Shown: positions 25,900-27,805 of the stretch, in pieces
Layout of the letters: every line of letters begins with the position of its first letter
Numbering within the stretch: position 1 is the first letter of the stretch
Source of the DNA: Parabacteroides sp.
GTDB lineage: Bacteria > Bacteroidota > Bacteroidia > Bacteroidales > Tannerellaceae
DNA length: 27,805 nt
Reading direction: 5' to 3'
NCBI GenBank assembly: GCA_019411205.1
Contig: DXRF01000011.1
Span: 1-27,805, forward strand
The notes under the pieces: generated by a model
What the model saw: only the letters and a program-made list of their open reading frames with translations
Database searches by the model: none
Told to the model about the DNA's origin: nothing
Program-made: the position numbers and the translations under genes

Positions 25900-25909
25900 G
25901 CCAGCTTTT
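25886..25909 (+). terminator. Intrinsic terminator after the epimerase
   Basis: AAGGCTGGC (25886-25894), a 5-base loop that contains the stop codon TAG (25897-25899) of the epimerase gene, then GCCAGCTTT (25900-25908), with one G-T wobble, and a T-rich tail (TTTTCTTTT). It separates the epimerase from the convergent GIN-domain gene. Confidence 0.75.
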
Positions 25910-25927
25910 CTTTTGCCGATTCGTATT

Positions 25928-26713
25928 TTATTTTACTTCTTCAACAGTTCCTTTGCCGATGACTTTCTGTTGTACGGCTGTCGGGCCTTTATAGCGGATA
26001 TTTCCTTTACCTACGATTGTTGCTTTCAGGTTGTTGGTCGGATGGATCTGGGCGGAACCTTTGCCTGTGATTTTACAGTTCACTTCGGGCACTGCCACCC
26101 CGAAAGCCATGATTTCACCGTCGGTCGTAATGGTGTAGTCTGCTTCTTCGGCGTTTCCAGTTTTTAGGTTGATCGTGCCGGAACCGTTAATGCTGCATTC
26201 CAACTTGTCGGTTTTGAGTTCATTCACGACCATATTGGCGCTACCGGACACGTTCAGGTCGAGCTTGCCGACTTCGACTTTCTGCTTCAGCTGGACGAGG
26301 CAGTTGGAGTTGGCGTTGATTTTCAACTCGTCACCTTTCAATGGGCTGTTGGCCATGAAGTTGGCGTTGCCGGAGGCTTTTACTTCCTTCAACCATTTGG
26401 AGTTGGTCTTGACAATGAATTTGGTGAAATGGTCGACTTTGGCACCTTTAAATCCAACGGTCAGGACACGGTCTTGGATATCGATGTTTACGTATGGGTG
26501 CAGGTTTTCATCTACGGTTATTTCGATATGCGGAGTAGATTCCGATTGTTCGTAGTTGAAGTCGATCACCCCGTCGAACTTGATGGCATTGAAGTCGTCG
26601 ATCGTTATTTTCTTAGTCGAGAGCTTTCCGTTTCCTTTCACATGGTCTGCTGCCTGGGCAGAGAAAAACATCCCTATCAGGAAAGCAATCATTAGTAAAC
26701 CTTTTGTTTTCAT
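25928..26713 (-). CDS. Head GIN domain (DUF2807) exported protein 1
   Basis: A 261-residue protein with a signal peptide (MKTKGLLMIAFLIGMFFSAQA, cleavage near residue 22) and a DUF2807 body. The body is made of short beta-strand turns repeating about every 18-22 residues: NVSGSANMVV, SINGSGTINL, TITTDGEIMAF, KITGKGSAQI, TIVGKGNIRY, KVIGKGTVEE. This pattern fits a right-handed beta-helix, and the family is probably periplasmic or surface-exposed; its function is not established. It is paralogous to the next gene upstream (minus strand) and shares the opening MKTK, the YEQS motif and SPLK. The C-terminal repeats keep charged GKG where the paralogue has GGG. Confidence 0.88.
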   Translation of the reverse strand: MKTKGLLMIAFLIGMFFSAQAADHVKGNGKLSTKKITIDDFNAIKFDGVIDFNYEQSESTPHIEITVDENLHPYVNIDIQDRVLTVGFKGAKVDHFTKFIVKTNSKWLKEVKASGNANFMANSPLKGDELKINANSNCLVQLKQKVEVGKLDLNVSGSANMVVNELKTDKLECSINGSGTINLKTGNAEEADYTITTDGEIMAFGVAVPEVNCKITGKGSAQIHPTNNLKATIVGKGNIRYKGPTAVQQKVIGKGTVEEVK

Positions 26714-26764
26714 GTCTGTCTTCTTTATGTTACACTTAGGAATGCGTTTGCCGCACTTTGGTTA

Positions 26765-26772
26765 CAAATGTA
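26765..26772 (-). promoter_or_regulatory. Promoter -7 element of the GIN gene at 25928-26713
   Basis: On the minus strand 26772-26765 reads TACATTTG, matching TAnnTTTG, 52 bases before the ATG. It lies in the 79-base spacer between the two paralogues, so the downstream one can be transcribed on its own. Confidence 0.5.
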
Positions 26773-26792
26773 GGATGAATTTTATAGAAATA

Positions 26793-27602
26793 CTAATTCT
26801 TTTTGATCGAACCTCCGCCTATGACGCTTTTACTTAGCTCCGGATCGCCTTCATATCGTATGTGACCGCCGCCGGCTATACTGGCATCCAGCTGTTCGGA
26901 TGCATGTACTTTGATGTCTCCGCCACCGGCTACGCTGCACTCCGCTTTCCGAAGGATGCATCCGAAAGCACTGATATCCCCGCCTCCGGCTACACTCAGA
27001 TCTCCTCTTTCGGCTTCTCCTTTGAGCTGGATGGAGCCACTGCCAGCCACGCTGCAATCCAGGTTGTTTACTTTCAGTTGGGTTGCGTTGATGTCGCCTG
27101 ACCCTGCCACGCTAAAGTTGATTTTGCGTGCTTCCAGCTGCTTGTCGAAGTTTATTGTGCTGCTTCCGGCAATACTGATATCCAGTTTGTCAGTTTTAAG
27201 AGGGCTTTTGGCGATAAACTCTCCGCCTCCTACTGCACTTATCTCTTTCAGTTCACGGGAGCTGGTCTTTATCTCGCATACGGTCGGTTGGAGATTGAGC
27301 CCGTAAGAATTTCCGTTAAAATATTTTTTTTCATCTTTAGGCTGTATGATCAATGTCTTACCCTTTACCTTTATGTCGAGGTGGGACAGTATGTTCTCGT
27401 CTATTGTTATCTTAAAAAAGGGGGATGCATTGGATTGTTCATATTCGATGTTCACTTTTCCCACATATGAGATTTCATCATAATCGGATATGGAAATTTC
27501 TTTCGTGATGATGTTCCCGTCTCCTTTTATTGTATTCTGGGCAAATCCGTTAGTTGTCAGCAACCAGATACAAACCATAAAGAAAAATGCTTTTGTTTTC
27601 AT
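26793..27602 (-). CDS. Head GIN domain (DUF2807) exported protein 2
   Basis: A 269-residue paralogue of the protein at 25928-26713, in the same orientation. It has a signal peptide (MKTKAFFFMVCIWLLTTNGFAQ), the YEQSNASPF motif and a very regular series of beta turns: SIAGSSTINF, SVAGSGDINA, SVAGSGSIQL, SVAGGGDISA, SVAGGGDIKV, SIAGGGHIRY, SVIGGGSIKK. Periods are about 17-20 residues, which suggests stacked coils of a beta-helix. The DNA shows the matching near-repeats (for example GCCACCGGCTACGCTGCA and GCCTCCGGCTACACT). Two cysteines (FGC, AEC) in the late turns are not in the paralogue. Function unknown; no clear promoter was found in the 27603-27700 region. Confidence 0.88.
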   Translation of the reverse strand: MKTKAFFFMVCIWLLTTNGFAQNTIKGDGNIITKEISISDYDEISYVGKVNIEYEQSNASPFFKITIDENILSHLDIKVKGKTLIIQPKDEKKYFNGNSYGLNLQPTVCEIKTSSRELKEISAVGGGEFIAKSPLKTDKLDISIAGSSTINFDKQLEARKINFSVAGSGDINATQLKVNNLDCSVAGSGSIQLKGEAERGDLSVAGGGDISAFGCILRKAECSVAGGGDIKVHASEQLDASIAGGGHIRYEGDPELSKSVIGGGSIKKN

Positions 27603-27730
27603 GTCTTTTTATATTTTCGTTTGTTTTCTTTTATAGACGAGCGAGGATATATTACAGTTGCATATTTCCTTTACTTTTTTAGGAATTAGATTTTCTTATA
27701 TGCTTTACAACACAAATTAGCATTTTAACT

Positions 27731-27761
27731 ATTGACAAATTGGGAAAAGCCCGTATCTTTG
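27731..27761 (+). promoter_or_regulatory. Promoter pointing out of the right edge
   Basis: ATTG (27731-27734), 19 bases, then TATCTTTG (27754-27761): a near-perfect Bacteroidetes promoter. The remaining 44 bases hold no start of a recognisable gene. The rest of the 27603-27805 spacer shows nothing else that I can support. Confidence 0.65.
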
Positions 27762-27805
27762 CATCGTGGTTTTTTCATAATAGTATTAGATTTAAGGTTA
27801 ACAAA

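Noticed and set aside
26851..27306. Repetitive open frames on both strands over the second GIN gene
   Set aside because: They follow from the DNA-level repeats that encode the SVAGGGDI turns; only the 269-residue frame has a signal peptide and family match.
1..27805. CRISPR arrays, rRNA genes, insertion sequences and prophage genes
   Set aside because: None seen: the only tandem repeats are 7-base units without spacers, and no transposase, integrase or phage structural motifs were recognised.

Overview
The window looks like a chromosomal segment from a gut Bacteroidales bacterium, most likely Parabacteroides or a close relative. This rests on a hybrid two-component regulator beside a SusC/SusD pair, head-GIN (DUF2807) proteins, a DUF3316 protein, a DUF2723 membrane protein, and several promoters of the Bacteroidetes type (-7 element TAnnTTTG, in the best case exactly 19 bases after TTTG). 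No phage genes, transposases, integrases or CRISPR arrays were seen.

Left part (1-12934): the 5' end of a DUF2723 gene on the minus strand, a gene-poor divergent spacer, then a compact polysaccharide utilisation locus (PUL) on the plus strand: hybrid sensor/regulator, SusC-like transporter, SusD-like lipoprotein, heparinase II/III-type polysaccharide lyase and a GH88 unsaturated glucuronyl hydrolase lipoprotein. The lyase would make oligosaccharides with an unsaturated uronic acid at the end, and GH88 would remove that residue. No sulfatase is present, so an unsulfated or lightly sulfated uronic-acid polymer is the likeliest target. A terminator and a second promoter separate the regulator from susCD.

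Middle part (12931-17875): an ArsC/LMW-PTP-fold protein on the minus strand, with its catalytic residues replaced and a cysteine-rich tail, converges on GH88 with a 4-base overlap. Divergent from it is a membrane-spanning regulator (periplasmic helical repeats, one TM helix, coiled coil, C-terminal HTH), followed by an outer-membrane beta-barrel protein with its own promoter.

Right part (18005-27805): parC (topoisomerase IV subunit A), a DUF3316 protein whose signal peptide is encoded by a heptanucleotide tandem repeat, an S41 peptidase lipoprotein, tRNA-Leu(UAG), a zinc/manganese-type ABC binding protein and ATPase without a permease in the window, a small two-TM protein, an NAD-dependent epimerase, and two tandem GIN-domain proteins on the minus strand. 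A strong promoter at the right edge points to a gene outside the window.

The most unusual points are the catalytically degenerate ArsC-like protein, the coding heptamer repeat that could act as a frame switch, the phosphorelay-free transmembrane regulator paired with a barrel protein, and the minimal sulfatase-free uronic-acid PUL.
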